NCBI GenBank assembly: GCA_037624485.1
Contig: JASJJC010000021.1
Location: forward strand, 124,001-188,000
From: JAFMKE01 sp037624485
GTDB lineage: Bacteria; Bacteroidota; Bacteroidia; Chitinophagales; UBA8649
Direction of reading: 5' to 3'
DNA: 64,000 nucleotides
The notes beneath the pieces were generated by a model, which worked only from the letters and a program-made list of their open reading frames with translations, had not been told where the DNA came from and did no database searches. The position numbers and the translations under genes were made by a program. Below, one piece after another: positions 8,085 through 17,664 of this stretch (position 1 is the first letter of the stretch; each line of letters opens with the position of its first letter).

Positions 8085-10457
8085 ATGCAATCTAGATTTT
8101 CAATATATCCTGAGGACGCAAATGAATCACTTGAATTTGACAAGATCTGCGATCTGCTTGATCAACAATGTTTAGGAGCATTGGGTCGTAAAGCTTTATC
8201 AAGCAATCATTTTTCGTATCAAAAGGATGAGTTAAATTTCGTTTTACGTCAAGTGTTGGAAATGAAGTTTGGTTTGGAAAATAACCTTAAGTTTCCCGCT
8301 CAAAATTACCATGATTTAAGTATTGAGTTGAAGTCTCTAAGTATCATCAATAATGTTATTGAAGGGAAGCAATTTAGAAAGATATTGGATAGTGCTAAAA
8401 CTGTTGAAAACATATCCCTTTTCTTTAAAAAATATCCTGATCAGTTTAAAACTCTTCGCAAAAATATTGAGCTTATCTCCATTGATCCAAGAATTCCAAA
8501 TTCAATTGATAAAGTTATCGATGAAGAGGGAAAGGTTCGCAGTGATGCTTCTCCAGCTTTAGTGAAGATTAGAAAGGAAATCAATTCTAAATCTAAGGCT
8601 ATACATATTGTATTTGGAAGGATACTTACTAATCTTAAAAATGAAAGTAAACTAGCCGAAACACAAGAAAGTATTCGAAATGGTAGGAGAGTTTTAGCTC
8701 TTCAAGCGGAAAGTAAAAGAAGTATTAACGGAATCATTCATGATGAATCTGATTCTGGAAAAACGAGTTATATCGAGCCGCAAGAAACCGTTCTACTCAA
8801 CAACGAGCTATTTGAGCTTGAAAGAGAAGAAAAACGGGAAGTTTACCGCATTTTAAAAACCCTAAGTGCAACAATCGCAGAGGCCATTCCCTTACTTAAC
8901 AACTATCAAGAATTACTAGCTAGTTATGACCTTATTCGAAGTAAGGCAATAGTTGCAAGATTAATGAATGGCAATATGCCTATAATTGGAGATGACGGTA
9001 ATGTTCAGTATTTCAATGCTTACCATCCTCTTTTATTGATTAAAAATAAATCCTTAAGAAAAGAAACTATTCCTTTTGATGTGGCACTTAACAAGAACAA
9101 GGGAATATTACTTATTAGTGGGCCAAATGCAGGTGGAAAGTCCGTCGCTCTAAAAGCAATGGGATTAATGCAACTCATGTTGCAATTTGGCTTACTTATA
9201 CCTTGTGATGAGAATTCTAAGGTTATTTTATTCGAACAAATTTTTGCAGATCTAGGAGATAAGCAATCCATTGAAGACGAACTAAGTACCTACAGCTCAC
9301 ATTTACTTTTAATGAAGACCTTTTTGCAAAGAGCAAATTCAAAAACATTGTTTCTTATTGATGAATTTGGTACCGGCACAGATCCGAGATTAGGAGCTGC
9401 AATGGCGGAAGCTTTATTTATTCATTTAGCAGACACTGGTGCCTACGGAGTGCTAACTACGCATTATTCAAACCTGAAAAAGGTAGCAGAACAAGATGAT
9501 CGATTCCTTAATGCGGCAATGGTATTTAATGAGGATAACCTAAGTCCTACCTATCAGCTTTTAACAGGTAAGCCAGGAAGTTCTTATACTTTTGATATCG
9601 CCGAAAAAATAGGTTTAAACAAGGCCTTAATTGAAGAAGCTAAAACCTATGTGGATTATACCGATCTGAAATTTGAAGAACTCATAACTAAAGTAGAGAA
9701 ACAACGTAAATCACTGGAAGAGGAAAATAGAAATATTAAAATAGAAAACAAAAAATTAAAAGAAGCAACACTTAAGTTTGAAAAATTAAATACTCAAATA
9801 CAGGAAAGACAAGGAGAACTTCGCACGCAAATAATAAACCTAGAAAAACAGAAAAACGAAGCCATCGAACAAGGCGTTAATCAGGTTCTAAACAAAATAA
9901 ACAAAGCAAAAAGTAAAGAAACTGCAGCTTTAAATGCAAAGGATTTTGCTAAATTGAGAAAAGAGGTCTTAGCGAAGAAAGAGGGAGCAATTCAGCCTTC
10001 ACAGATTATATCATCACGAAAATTAGGTGTTGGAGATATTGTACTTATTGGAGAATCAGAAAGTGAAGGAGAAATCATTGAGTTAAGAGGTAATCTAGCT
10101 ATAGTAGCTGTTCGGGGCCTCAAAACGAGTATCTCCTTAAAAAAACTTCAAAAAATAATCAAGCAGGATGTGCTGCCTAAAACTAGTAAACGAAGAATTA
10201 CGAATCACGAAGTAGAAAGCATATTCGATATACGTGGATTAATGCAGGAAGAAGCAAGGCCGATCATCGAACAGTATTTTGATCAAGCTCTCTACAATAG
10301 TATGGATGAGATAAAGATTATCCACGGTAAAGGTTCGGGAGCCTTAAGGAAACAATTGCAGCAATTAATTCGTGAATACAAGTCAAATATTTCTTCATGG
10401 CAATATGAAGAAGAAAAGAAAGGTGGAAATGGGGCAACAATCATCCGTTTTAAGTAA
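8085..10457 (+). CDS. mutS2: MutS2-type ATPase with Smr domain
   Basis: 790 residues. Contains the MutS-type lever/clamp helices (1-320), an ABC-like ATPase with Walker A GPNAGGKS (346-353) and Walker B in LFLIDEFGTGTD, a long coiled coil (about 520-620), and a C-terminal Smr domain (about 715-790) with FDIRG and HGKGSGALR. It lacks the MutS1 mismatch-recognition domain, as MutS2 proteins do. The family suppresses recombination and acts in rescue of collided ribosomes in Bacillus; which role applies here cannot be read from sequence. The start follows gpsA by 2 bp, suggesting co-transcription. Confidence 0.94.
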   Translation: MQSRFSIYPEDANESLEFDKICDLLDQQCLGALGRKALSSNHFSYQKDELNFVLRQVLEMKFGLENNLKFPAQNYHDLSIELKSLSIINNVIEGKQFRKILDSAKTVENISLFFKKYPDQFKTLRKNIELISIDPRIPNSIDKVIDEEGKVRSDASPALVKIRKEINSKSKAIHIVFGRILTNLKNESKLAETQESIRNGRRVLALQAESKRSINGIIHDESDSGKTSYIEPQETVLLNNELFELEREEKREVYRILKTLSATIAEAIPLLNNYQELLASYDLIRSKAIVARLMNGNMPIIGDDGNVQYFNAYHPLLLIKNKSLRKETIPFDVALNKNKGILLISGPNAGGKSVALKAMGLMQLMLQFGLLIPCDENSKVILFEQIFADLGDKQSIEDELSTYSSHLLLMKTFLQRANSKTLFLIDEFGTGTDPRLGAAMAEALFIHLADTGAYGVLTTHYSNLKKVAEQDDRFLNAAMVFNEDNLSPTYQLLTGKPGSSYTFDIAEKIGLNKALIEEAKTYVDYTDLKFEELITKVEKQRKSLEEENRNIKIENKKLKEATLKFEKLNTQIQERQGELRTQIINLEKQKNEAIEQGVNQVLNKINKAKSKETAALNAKDFAKLRKEVLAKKEGAIQPSQIISSRKLGVGDIVLIGESESEGEIIELRGNLAIVAVRGLKTSISLKKLQKIIKQDVLPKTSKRRITNHEVESIFDIRGLMQEEARPIIEQYFDQALYNSMDEIKIIHGKGSGALRKQLQQLIREYKSNISSWQYEEEKKGGNGATIIRFK

Positions 10458-11469
10458 AACCCTGCATGAATGTTTGTCATACTTGTTCAAACAGCAAGTA
10501 CGATTTATCATTTATAGCTACCCTTTAGAATCTGAAGTCCACGTTTTTGTAGATCAACCTTCACAAGCATTAAAAAGCTATGTGTTAAATACTTTCAATA
10601 CATTAAATAGCGAAGTACTAAAAGGACAGGTTTTCTCTCTCGAAAACTGGGAGACTATTAAGGACTTTCAATTGAATCCATCAATTTTAAAACAAGAAGA
10701 GCTGAGAGAAAAGAATTACATGGTTCAGCATGAATACGAGTCATATGTGCGCAGTGTTCAAAAGGAAATTCAGTCAGGTAATATCGTTAAATGCGTTGCC
10801 GCAAGAAAAAAGAAAGTCCCATTACCTAAGAACTTTGTCTTAGCCGAGGCTTTTGCGAAAACACTAATGAATCATGAATCAGCTTATTGTTATTTGGCGC
10901 ATTCTAATTCAGGGACATGGATGGGCGCAAGTCCTGAATTATTAGTTCATAACGAAGGAAAAAAATCCTATACAGTAGCATTGGCAGGAACCAAATTAGT
11001 GGAGGATAATAGTCCTTGGAAAGCAAAAGAACAGCATGAACAGGCTCTGGTTAGAGATTATATCATAGATACGCTTAATGAGCAGCAAGTTAAAAATATC
11101 CAGTCCAGCGCTGTTCAAGAGGTCCAAGCAAGCCATATTAAACATCTTAAAACCGTTATTGAGTTTGACTCATTGCAGGGAGTGGAAGGATACCTGCACC
11201 CTACTCCGGCGGTTTGTGGATTACCTGTATCAGCAGCTAAATCCATCATTAGTCGTTTTGAAAAAGATGGTCGGTCGCTATATTCGGGTTATTTAGGTAT
11301 AACTGGCGAAGTATCTAAGCTTTACGTTAATCTTCGTTGTATGCAAATCTATGATAAATACGCTGATTTGTACGTGGGGGCAGGTATAACAATGGATTCT
11401 GATCCATTAAAGGAATGGCAAGAAACAGAAGCAAAAGCGGATGTGATGAAAAATATACTAGAAGAATAA
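10429..11469 (+). CDS. menF: Isochorismate synthase (chorismate-binding family)
   Basis: 346 residues from the ATG at 10429 (MGQQSSV). An upstream in-frame ATG at 10372 would add 19 residues lying wholly inside the mutS2 Smr domain and is unlikely. A purine-rich stretch (aaaggtgg) just before 10429 supports this start. The chorismate-utilising fold is visible in GTWMGASPELLVH, VALAGTK and the C-terminal YVGAGITMDSDP, with a catalytic-site segment LKTVIEFDS. It converts chorismate to isochorismate, the first step of menaquinone synthesis. menD lies next, which favours MenF over a siderophore enzyme. It overlaps the mutS2 stop by 29 bp. Confidence 0.9.
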   Translation: MGQQSSVLSKTLHECLSYLFKQQVRFIIYSYPLESEVHVFVDQPSQALKSYVLNTFNTLNSEVLKGQVFSLENWETIKDFQLNPSILKQEELREKNYMVQHEYESYVRSVQKEIQSGNIVKCVAARKKKVPLPKNFVLAEAFAKTLMNHESAYCYLAHSNSGTWMGASPELLVHNEGKKSYTVALAGTKLVEDNSPWKAKEQHEQALVRDYIIDTLNEQQVKNIQSSAVQEVQASHIKHLKTVIEFDSLQGVEGYLHPTPAVCGLPVSAAKSIISRFEKDGRSLYSGYLGITGEVSKLYVNLRCMQIYDKYADLYVGAGITMDSDPLKEWQETEAKADVMKNILEE

Positions 11470-11575
11470 TGTTTCTTTCCCCTGCGGATTACTTTTGAAG
11501 GATTCTATGCAGTCACTTGCTCAATTTATCCAAAAAAACTAAAAGAACGAGGTATTCTTTCGGCTCAACTAGAAG

Positions 11576-11761
11576 ATGTCTCCATTTGAATTGGCAAATA
11601 TATCGTTAACTAATCGAATTCTTTTATCTAATCATTATTTCCCTCTTCGATCTGTATAGGACGAAATTTTAGACAATGAATATCAAGAAGTAATTCAAGC
11701 ATTCCATTCGAATGGCAACTTTGTTAGTGCATTTGAGTGTTTTGCAAAAAATGTTACTTAA
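11576..11761 (+). pseudogene. Disrupted small ORF between menF and menD
   Basis: One reading frame runs from an ATG at 11576 to a TAA at 11759-11761, interrupted only by a single TAG at 11657-11659. The 27 codons before and 33 after the stop have protein-like composition (start MSPFELAN, end FECFAKNVT). The stretch just upstream in another frame is also open (11470-11589). Together these suggest a decayed gene with a nonsense codon and perhaps a frameshift. I do not recognise the family. Chance openness cannot be excluded at this length. Confidence 0.35.
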
Positions 11762-11856
11762 CTCCTACCATAAAGCTTTTAAACTTTAGCCTTTAATTCT
11801 TAATAGAGAAGCTCTATTTTTTACAAAGTTTAAAAATCTATTTCATTTATTTCTTT

Positions 11857-11864
11857 TACTTTTG
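11857..11864 (+). promoter_or_regulatory. -7 promoter element TACTTTTG for menD
   Basis: Exact TAnnTTTG match ending seven bases before the TTG start of menD. Initiation would fall at about 11870, so the mRNA should be leaderless. It supports TTG 11872 as the true start. Confidence 0.6.
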
Positions 11865-11871
11865 TAAGGTA

Positions 11872-13581
11872 TTGAACACAGATAAAAAACACATCCAACA
11901 CTTAGCCGCAATTTGCAAAGCAAAAGGGGTTTCCCATGCTATTGTTTCGCCTGGTTCTCGGTGTGCACCTCTTATTATTGCATTCAATCAAATGGATGGA
12001 ATTGAATGTATTTCTGTTATTGATGAGAGAAGTGCAGGCTTTGTTGCCTTAGGTATTGCACAACAAAGCAAAAAAGTAGTTGCTCTTATCTGTACTTCCG
12101 GTTCTGCAACCCTTAATTATGCACCTGCACTTGCAGAAGCATTTTATCAAAAAGTTCCCTTATTGGTTCTGAGTGCCGATCGTCCCAATGAATGGATTGA
12201 TCAAGGAGAAAACCAAAGCATTAACCAGTTTGAGGTGTATAAAAACTATATAAAGAAGTCATATCAGCTTCCTGTGCATGTTGAAACAGAAAAAGATTTA
12301 TGGTATTGTAATCGTATCGTTGCAGAAGCGCTTAATACATGCCTGTACCCTGATTTTGGACCAGTGCATATCAATATACCCTTGAGAGAGCCATTATACA
12401 ATTTAGAAGAAACAACTGTTAAACAAACTAAAATTATAGATTTTGCTAAACCTGTTTATGCATTGGATACTGCAAAAATGAAAAAGCTTGCAGAGGAATG
12501 GGTTGGGTACGATAAGATTTTGATTGTCGTTGGTGGATTAAAGGAAAGAGACACTGATTTGGAGCGTATCCTACAAAAGTTTAGTGACCAGAGTAACGTA
12601 GTTATTCTCAAGGAGTCTATTTCCAATGTCTATGGAGAAAATTTTATTGACCAGGTTGATGCTAACATTGAGGTAATTCAGGCGATAAAATCAAATAAAT
12701 ACGTACCTCAATTAGTCCTTACCTTAGGCGCAGGTGTTGTTTCTAAAAAATTAAAATTCTGGTTGAGAGCACAAAAATATTTGAATCATTGGCACATTAC
12801 TAGTTCGTTTGAACATTGGGATATTTTTCAAGGCTTATCTAAAGTCTTACAACATGATGCACAAAGTTTCTTCGAGCGCATGTATGCCTCAGTTGCTGAG
12901 TCTGAAAGTACATATCGTATGGATTGGAAATTGTTGAGTGCTTCTACTGAGCGAATACACAGTGACTATTTAAACCAACAAATTTTTACAGATTTTAAAG
13001 TGTTTGAATTTCTTTTTAAAAATTTACCCGAAGGAAGTAATGTGCATTTAGGAAACAGTACACCTGTTCGTTACGCCAATTTATTGCATATAGAGGAGGA
13101 GAAAAACTTATCTATAAACTCGAATAGAGGGGTAAGTGGAATTGATGGGGTTATGAGTACCGCAGTCGGAGCTAGTATTGCCAAACCAAATCACCTATGT
13201 TTTTGTATTACAGGCGATGTCGCCGCTTTATATGACTCCAATGCTTTAATGAGCGCGCATTTAAGTCCTCAGTTAAAATTGATAATCATTAACAATCAAG
13301 GGGGAAATATTTTTAAAATAATTCCAGGACCGCAAAAGCTTTCAGAGTTAGAACAGTTTTTCGAAACTAAACACGCTTACAACTTTGAACATTTAGCAAA
13401 TATGCATTCATGTGCTTATTATACAGCATCAAACATAGAGGAACTTAGAATTAAATTCTCCAACTTTATTCAAGAAGCAAATGAAAGTGCTATTTTAGAG
13501 ATTAAAACAAACGGAGATACCAGCGCCCAATCACTTCGGGCTTACTTCGAATATTTAAAGCAAGAAATTAACTTGAATTAG
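11872..13581 (+). CDS. menD: 2-succinyl-5-enolpyruvyl-6-hydroxy-3-cyclohexene-1-carboxylate synthase
   Basis: 569 residues, starting with TTG. Thiamine-diphosphate enzyme that joins isochorismate and 2-oxoglutarate in menaquinone synthesis. The N-terminal Pyr domain has IVSPGSRCAPL and the conserved Glu in DERSAGF (E52). The C-terminal PP domain has the cofactor motif from GDVAALYDSN to the NNQGG that closes it. Length matches the family. It follows menF after a 400 bp gap holding a disrupted ORF and its own promoter element. No ATG is available near the start without losing conserved sequence. Confidence 0.95.
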   Translation: MNTDKKHIQHLAAICKAKGVSHAIVSPGSRCAPLIIAFNQMDGIECISVIDERSAGFVALGIAQQSKKVVALICTSGSATLNYAPALAEAFYQKVPLLVLSADRPNEWIDQGENQSINQFEVYKNYIKKSYQLPVHVETEKDLWYCNRIVAEALNTCLYPDFGPVHINIPLREPLYNLEETTVKQTKIIDFAKPVYALDTAKMKKLAEEWVGYDKILIVVGGLKERDTDLERILQKFSDQSNVVILKESISNVYGENFIDQVDANIEVIQAIKSNKYVPQLVLTLGAGVVSKKLKFWLRAQKYLNHWHITSSFEHWDIFQGLSKVLQHDAQSFFERMYASVAESESTYRMDWKLLSASTERIHSDYLNQQIFTDFKVFEFLFKNLPEGSNVHLGNSTPVRYANLLHIEEEKNLSINSNRGVSGIDGVMSTAVGASIAKPNHLCFCITGDVAALYDSNALMSAHLSPQLKLIIINNQGGNIFKIIPGPQKLSELEQFFETKHAYNFEHLANMHSCAYYTASNIEELRIKFSNFIQEANESAILEIKTNGDTSAQSLRAYFEYLKQEINLN

Positions 13582-13587
13582 AAAGCA

Positions 13588-14316
13588 ATGAGTCAAGAAG
13601 AAAATATACAAGAAGAGAAGCAAGCGGACATTTCCTTGATAGATTTACAAAATGCCAATATTTATCAGGAGGAATCTTTGATTCTTAATCAAGTAGACTT
13701 TAAGGTAAATGCCGGTGAGTTTGTTTACCTAATTGGAAAAACGGGTAGTGGCAAAAGTTCATTGCTTAAAACTTTATACGCTGATATCCCATTGAATAAG
13801 GGAGAAGGGACTATCAATACCTTTAACCTTCGTAAATTGAAGGATCAGCAGATTCCTCTTTTACGCAGAAGTATAGGTATTGTATTTCAAGATTTTGAAT
13901 TATTGATGGATAGAAGTGTCGCTGAGAACCTTTCTTTTGTTTTAGAAGCTACTGGTTGGAAAGCAACCGATAAGATAAAAGCTAGAATAGAGCAAGTCTT
14001 AAATCAAGTTGGACTTAAAACTAAACATTTCAAAATGCCACATGAGCTCTCTGGTGGCGAACAGCAAAGAATCGTAATTGCTCGTGCTTTGCTCAATAAT
14101 CCTCCGCTAATTTTGGCAGATGAACCTACAGGCAATTTAGATCCAGACACTTCTGATGATATAATGAACCTATTATTTAAAATCAATAAGGAGTCAAATA
14201 CTGGAGTGATAATGGCCACACATAATTACTCTATCATTGAAAAATTTCCTGGTCGTATTGTTAAGTGCGTTGATGGTATGCTAAAGGAAGATGAAACGAT
14301 GATGATGTCATTATAG
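13588..14316 (+). CDS. ftsE: Cell-division ABC ATPase FtsE
   Basis: 242 residues. Walker A GKTGSGKSS (50-58), Q-loop around GIVFQDFELL, signature LSGGEQQR and Walker B LILADEPTGNLD are all present. Small single-domain ABC ATPases of this type pair with FtsX at the septum and drive cell-wall hydrolase activation. There is an N-terminal extension of about 15 acidic residues. ftsX is not adjacent, as is common in Bacteroidota, so LolD-like use is the alternative. It begins 6 bp after menD and is followed after 4 bp by the glycosyltransferase. Confidence 0.85.
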   Translation: MSQEENIQEEKQADISLIDLQNANIYQEESLILNQVDFKVNAGEFVYLIGKTGSGKSSLLKTLYADIPLNKGEGTINTFNLRKLKDQQIPLLRRSIGIVFQDFELLMDRSVAENLSFVLEATGWKATDKIKARIEQVLNQVGLKTKHFKMPHELSGGEQQRIVIARALLNNPPLILADEPTGNLDPDTSDDIMNLLFKINKESNTGVIMATHNYSIIEKFPGRIVKCVDGMLKEDETMMMSL

Positions 14317-14320
14317 GTGT

Positions 14321-15193
14321 ATGGATTTCTCCATACTCATACCGGTTTATAATAGTCACATTGAATGCTTATGCGATGAGCTCTGCAAACAGGCAGCTAA
14401 ATACTCCGATAATTTCCAAATTTTATTTGTGGACGATTGTTCGGAACTAAGCATTAGCTATATCAATCAAAAAGTAAGTTCATACACCAATGTAGACTAT
14501 CAAATCTTAAGCCAAAACATCGGTAGATCCGCGATACGCAATTTGCTCTTTGAAAAAGCACAGTATGAAAATTGTATTATTATGGATGGTGATGTTCGTA
14601 TAATACGCGATGACTTCATATCAACTTATCTCAACGCATTAAAAGAGAATGTAATTCTGGTAGGAGGACACAGTTATCAGAAGGGTGTTCCTATGGACCA
14701 ATTGAAATTATTGCATTGGATGTATGGCGTAAAAGTGGAAAGTAAAAATTATAAAGAAAGGCAAGCCTTTCCCTATCGTTCATTCATGACCAGTAATTTT
14801 GCATGTTCTAAGCAAACATTTCAACAATTAAAATTTGATGAAACCATTCGTGGGTATGGCCATGAGGATACCTTGTTTGGTATTCAAGCCAAGCAAAAAG
14901 GCATACCGATACATCACCTAGACAATCCCATACAACACGATGGTTTGGAAAATACATCTAACTTTATTGACAAACAAAAAAATGCGGTAATCAACCTAAA
15001 GCGTCTTTATAATACCAGCCCTAATAAAAATGAACTTCATCAACAAATTAAACTTATTCGATTAGGTGAATTGAAACTTCCTTGGTTCCTTTTAAGAATC
15101 ATAAGGCCTTTATTGCTTAAAAATTTGAAGGATGATTCACCTAAAATTTTATCGCTTCAACTGCTCAAGATCCTTTGGTGGAGATATGGATAA
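14321..15193 (+). CDS. Family 2 glycosyltransferase
   Basis: 290 residues with a GT-A fold. It begins FSILIPVYNS, then the first Asp pair VDDCSE, the DxD-type metal motif MDGDVRI (about 91-97), and GYGHEDTLFG with the acidic catalytic pair near residue 190. The C-terminal 70 residues are basic and partly hydrophobic (LPWFLLRIIRPLLL), suggesting membrane association. It should transfer a sugar from a nucleotide-sugar donor; the acceptor is unknown. It is tightly linked to ftsE (4 bp), so it may act in envelope glycan synthesis, but that is inference. Confidence 0.85.
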   Translation: MDFSILIPVYNSHIECLCDELCKQAAKYSDNFQILFVDDCSELSISYINQKVSSYTNVDYQILSQNIGRSAIRNLLFEKAQYENCIIMDGDVRIIRDDFISTYLNALKENVILVGGHSYQKGVPMDQLKLLHWMYGVKVESKNYKERQAFPYRSFMTSNFACSKQTFQQLKFDETIRGYGHEDTLFGIQAKQKGIPIHHLDNPIQHDGLENTSNFIDKQKNAVINLKRLYNTSPNKNELHQQIKLIRLGELKLPWFLLRIIRPLLLKNLKDDSPKILSLQLLKILWWRYG

Positions 15194-15253
15194 CTAGTAT
15201 GTTGCGTGATATAAAAACTTATAACTTTACAAGGAAATAATGGTACAAAAAAA

Positions 15254-15970
15254 ATGAAAGTTGCAATACTAGGATATGGAAAAATGGGTAAAACCATTGA
15301 AGATGTTTTGTTAGCTCGCAAGCATGCGGTGGCCTTAAAAATAAATGAGGGCAATATTGAAGAACTTACATTGGATAATTTGAAATCTTGTGATCTTGCT
15401 ATCGAATTTTCAAATCCTTCAAGTGCTCTTTCCAATTATCGATTATGCTTTGAAGCAGGAATTCCTGTGGTAAGCGGAACGACAGGGTGGCTGGAACATT
15501 TAGATCAGCTTAAATTAGAATTAAATGACAGGAATGGTACTCTTTTCTATTCTCCAAATTTCAGTATTGGGGTAAATATATTCTTTAAACTAAATACTTT
15601 TTTAGCTGGGTTGATGAATCAACAGGATAACTATGATGTTGAAATGGAAGAAATTCATCATAAGGAAAAGTTAGATTCACCAAGTGGGACGGGTATTAAA
15701 ACGGCTGCTCTTATTTTAAGTGAAATAGAAAGGAAGGATAATTGGGTAGAAAATGTCAAAAGCAGGGATAATGAACTTCTGATCAAGGTGAAAAGAGAAG
15801 AAAATGTCCATGGCACTCATTGTGTTGATTATTTTTCCGAAGAAGATAAGTTGACTATTTCACACACCGCTTTTTCTCGAAAAGGATTCGCATTGGGTGC
15901 TGTTATTGCGGCTGAATGGGTTATCGGAAAGAAAGGATTTTTTGGAATGGACGATATGCTTAATTTTTAA
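15254..15970 (+). CDS. dapB: 4-hydroxy-tetrahydrodipicolinate reductase
   Basis: 238 residues, the short form usual in Bacteroidota. Performs the NAD(P)H-dependent reduction in lysine and diaminopimelate synthesis. Evidence: N-terminal nucleotide-binding GYGKMG, GTTGW, YSPNFSIGVN, and the catalytic/substrate signature EIHHKEKLDSPSGT. The C-terminal segment SRKGFALGAVIAAEW also fits. The aspartate kinase at 26.7 kb in this window supplies an earlier step of the same pathway. A near-match to the -7 element (TAACTTTA) lies upstream of the ATG. Confidence 0.95.
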   Translation: MKVAILGYGKMGKTIEDVLLARKHAVALKINEGNIEELTLDNLKSCDLAIEFSNPSSALSNYRLCFEAGIPVVSGTTGWLEHLDQLKLELNDRNGTLFYSPNFSIGVNIFFKLNTFLAGLMNQQDNYDVEMEEIHHKEKLDSPSGTGIKTAALILSEIERKDNWVENVKSRDNELLIKVKREENVHGTHCVDYFSEEDKLTISHTAFSRKGFALGAVIAAEWVIGKKGFFGMDDMLNF

Positions 15971-15991
15971 AAATTTGTGCGCGAAAAACTT

Positions 15992-15999
15992 TAATTTTG
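15992..15999 (+). promoter_or_regulatory. -7 promoter element TAATTTTG for lepB
   Basis: Exact TAnnTTTG match between dapB and lepB, ending 24 bases before the lepB ATG. An upstream TTTG (15974-15977) is only 14 bases away, shorter than the usual spacing of about 19, so the -33 half is doubtful. Confidence 0.45.
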
Positions 16000-16023
16000 A
16001 CGCACATAGAAAATAATGAATAA

Positions 16024-17592
16024 ATGATTTTTATTGCCATAATATTAATATTGGTGGGCTATATGTTTGGTCTATATCTTTGGTTTGAAAAAGCTGGAGA
16101 ACAAGGGTGGAAGGCTTTCGTGCCTTATTTAAGAATTAAAACTTGGATTGAATTAACTGATAAGCCAAAATGGTTTATTGTGGGCAGTTTTATTCCAGTG
16201 CTTAATCTTTTTATTTACACGAATCTGATAGGAGAAACTAGCGATAGTTATAGGCGATATGCGTTTTGGGAACATACCATTGCGATACTTGGTGGTTGGT
16301 TTTGGCTACCTTATATTGGGAAAAAACAAGAAGAAAAGTACCATGGTGCAGGCGGAGAAAACGACAATTATAAACGGCCAGGAAAGTTAAAAATAAGGGA
16401 ATGGGCAGATGCAATCATTTTTGCAGTTTGTGCAGCATACTTTATTCGAACTTTTGTTTTTGAGATATACGCCATTCCAACATCAAGTATGGAAGGAACT
16501 TTAAGAGTTGGTGATGTTTTGGTGGTAAGTAAGTTTCATTACGGAAGTCGAGTGCCGAATACACCGCTAGCATTTCCCTTAGTTCATCACAGTTTCCCTA
16601 AGATTTTAGGCGGCGGAAAATCCTATTTAGAATGGATAAAGCTTCCTTATAATCGATTGCCAGCAATTGAAAGTGTTAGCCGAAATGACATGGTTGTATT
16701 TAACTTTCCAGCTAATGATACCACCACCCGAGAATTTGACAGTGCGCTCCCCTACTATGACTTAGTAAGACGCGCAGAGGCAGAAGGCGTTCCCAACGCA
16801 AGAAAATTTATAAAAGACAAATATACAGTCATTTCTAGACCTGTCGATAAACGAGAGAATTATATTAAACGTTGTGTTGCTATCCCAGGCGATGAGTTAG
16901 AAGTAAGAAGTGGTAAGTTATTGATCAATGGTACGCCGGCTTATGAACCCGAAAATTTGCAATTTACTTTTGTTGTTTATGCAAGTTCAGTAATCAGTGA
17001 TGACGAATTCCATGATATTGATGTAACTGAATTTAATGTAATTTCAACTGCTCGCTCAGTATATGAAGTGTATACAAATAAGTCTAAAGCAGTATTATTG
17101 GCTGCAATGGATAAGGTTACCTCAGTTGAGCCATACTTTTACAATGAGAGTGACGATTATAATGGTTCAGCATATACTTTCTACCCGTACCATGAAGATT
17201 TCAGATATAATCAGGACAATTATGGCCCGATAACTATTCCGAGCAAAGGACTAACCATCCCATTAAATAAGACCAACTACCTGCTTTATGAACGTTGTAT
17301 CCGTGTATATGAAAGCAACAGCCTAGCGATTATGAATGGTAAGGCATACATCAATGGTGTGGAAAGTGATTCGTATACGTTTAAAATGGACTATTACTGG
17401 ATGATGGGAGATAATCGTCATCGTTCGCAAGATTCTAGGTTTTGGGGCTTTGTTCCTGAAGACCATATCGTAGGGAAAGCATGGTTCTTGGTGACTTCAT
17501 TCAGCAAGGAAAACAGCTTCTTACGCTTAGATAGAACTTTTAGAGGCATCCATGGTAATTGGGCTCCACAAGAAGAAAAGTATAGGCATTAA
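16024..17592 (+). CDS. lepB: Signal peptidase I with N-terminal membrane domain
   Basis: 522 residues, about 1.5 times the E. coli enzyme. Residues 1-110 form a separate hydrophobic domain (start FIAIILILVGYMFGLYLWF) of the kind found fused to Bacteroidota LepB (DUF5684-like). A TM segment (about 128-146) precedes the protease. The catalytic Ser is S155 in PTSSMEGTL and the general base Lys is K282 in ENYIKRCVAIPGD. Between them sits an insertion of about 100 residues (175-275), and a further insertion precedes the C-terminal GDNRHRSQDSR box. It cleaves signal peptides of exported proteins, including the T9SS cargo genes in this window. Confidence 0.95.
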   Translation: MIFIAIILILVGYMFGLYLWFEKAGEQGWKAFVPYLRIKTWIELTDKPKWFIVGSFIPVLNLFIYTNLIGETSDSYRRYAFWEHTIAILGGWFWLPYIGKKQEEKYHGAGGENDNYKRPGKLKIREWADAIIFAVCAAYFIRTFVFEIYAIPTSSMEGTLRVGDVLVVSKFHYGSRVPNTPLAFPLVHHSFPKILGGGKSYLEWIKLPYNRLPAIESVSRNDMVVFNFPANDTTTREFDSALPYYDLVRRAEAEGVPNARKFIKDKYTVISRPVDKRENYIKRCVAIPGDELEVRSGKLLINGTPAYEPENLQFTFVVYASSVISDDEFHDIDVTEFNVISTARSVYEVYTNKSKAVLLAAMDKVTSVEPYFYNESDDYNGSAYTFYPYHEDFRYNQDNYGPITIPSKGLTIPLNKTNYLLYERCIRVYESNSLAIMNGKAYINGVESDSYTFKMDYYWMMGDNRHRSQDSRFWGFVPEDHIVGKAWFLVTSFSKENSFLRLDRTFRGIHGNWAPQEEKYRH

Positions 17593-17635
17593 ATATCTAT
17601 TGTATGAAATCCTTTTTTACAATCAAAACTTTAGT

Positions 17636-17643
17636 TATTTTTG
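17636..17643 (+). promoter_or_regulatory. -7 promoter element TATTTTTG for tRNA-Arg
   Basis: Exact TAnnTTTG match 21 bases before the mature tRNA 5' end. A TTG at 17610-17612 could be the -33 element, though the spacing of 23 is long. Confidence 0.5.
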
Positions 17644-17664
17644 GGATAGATTTAATCAAACACT

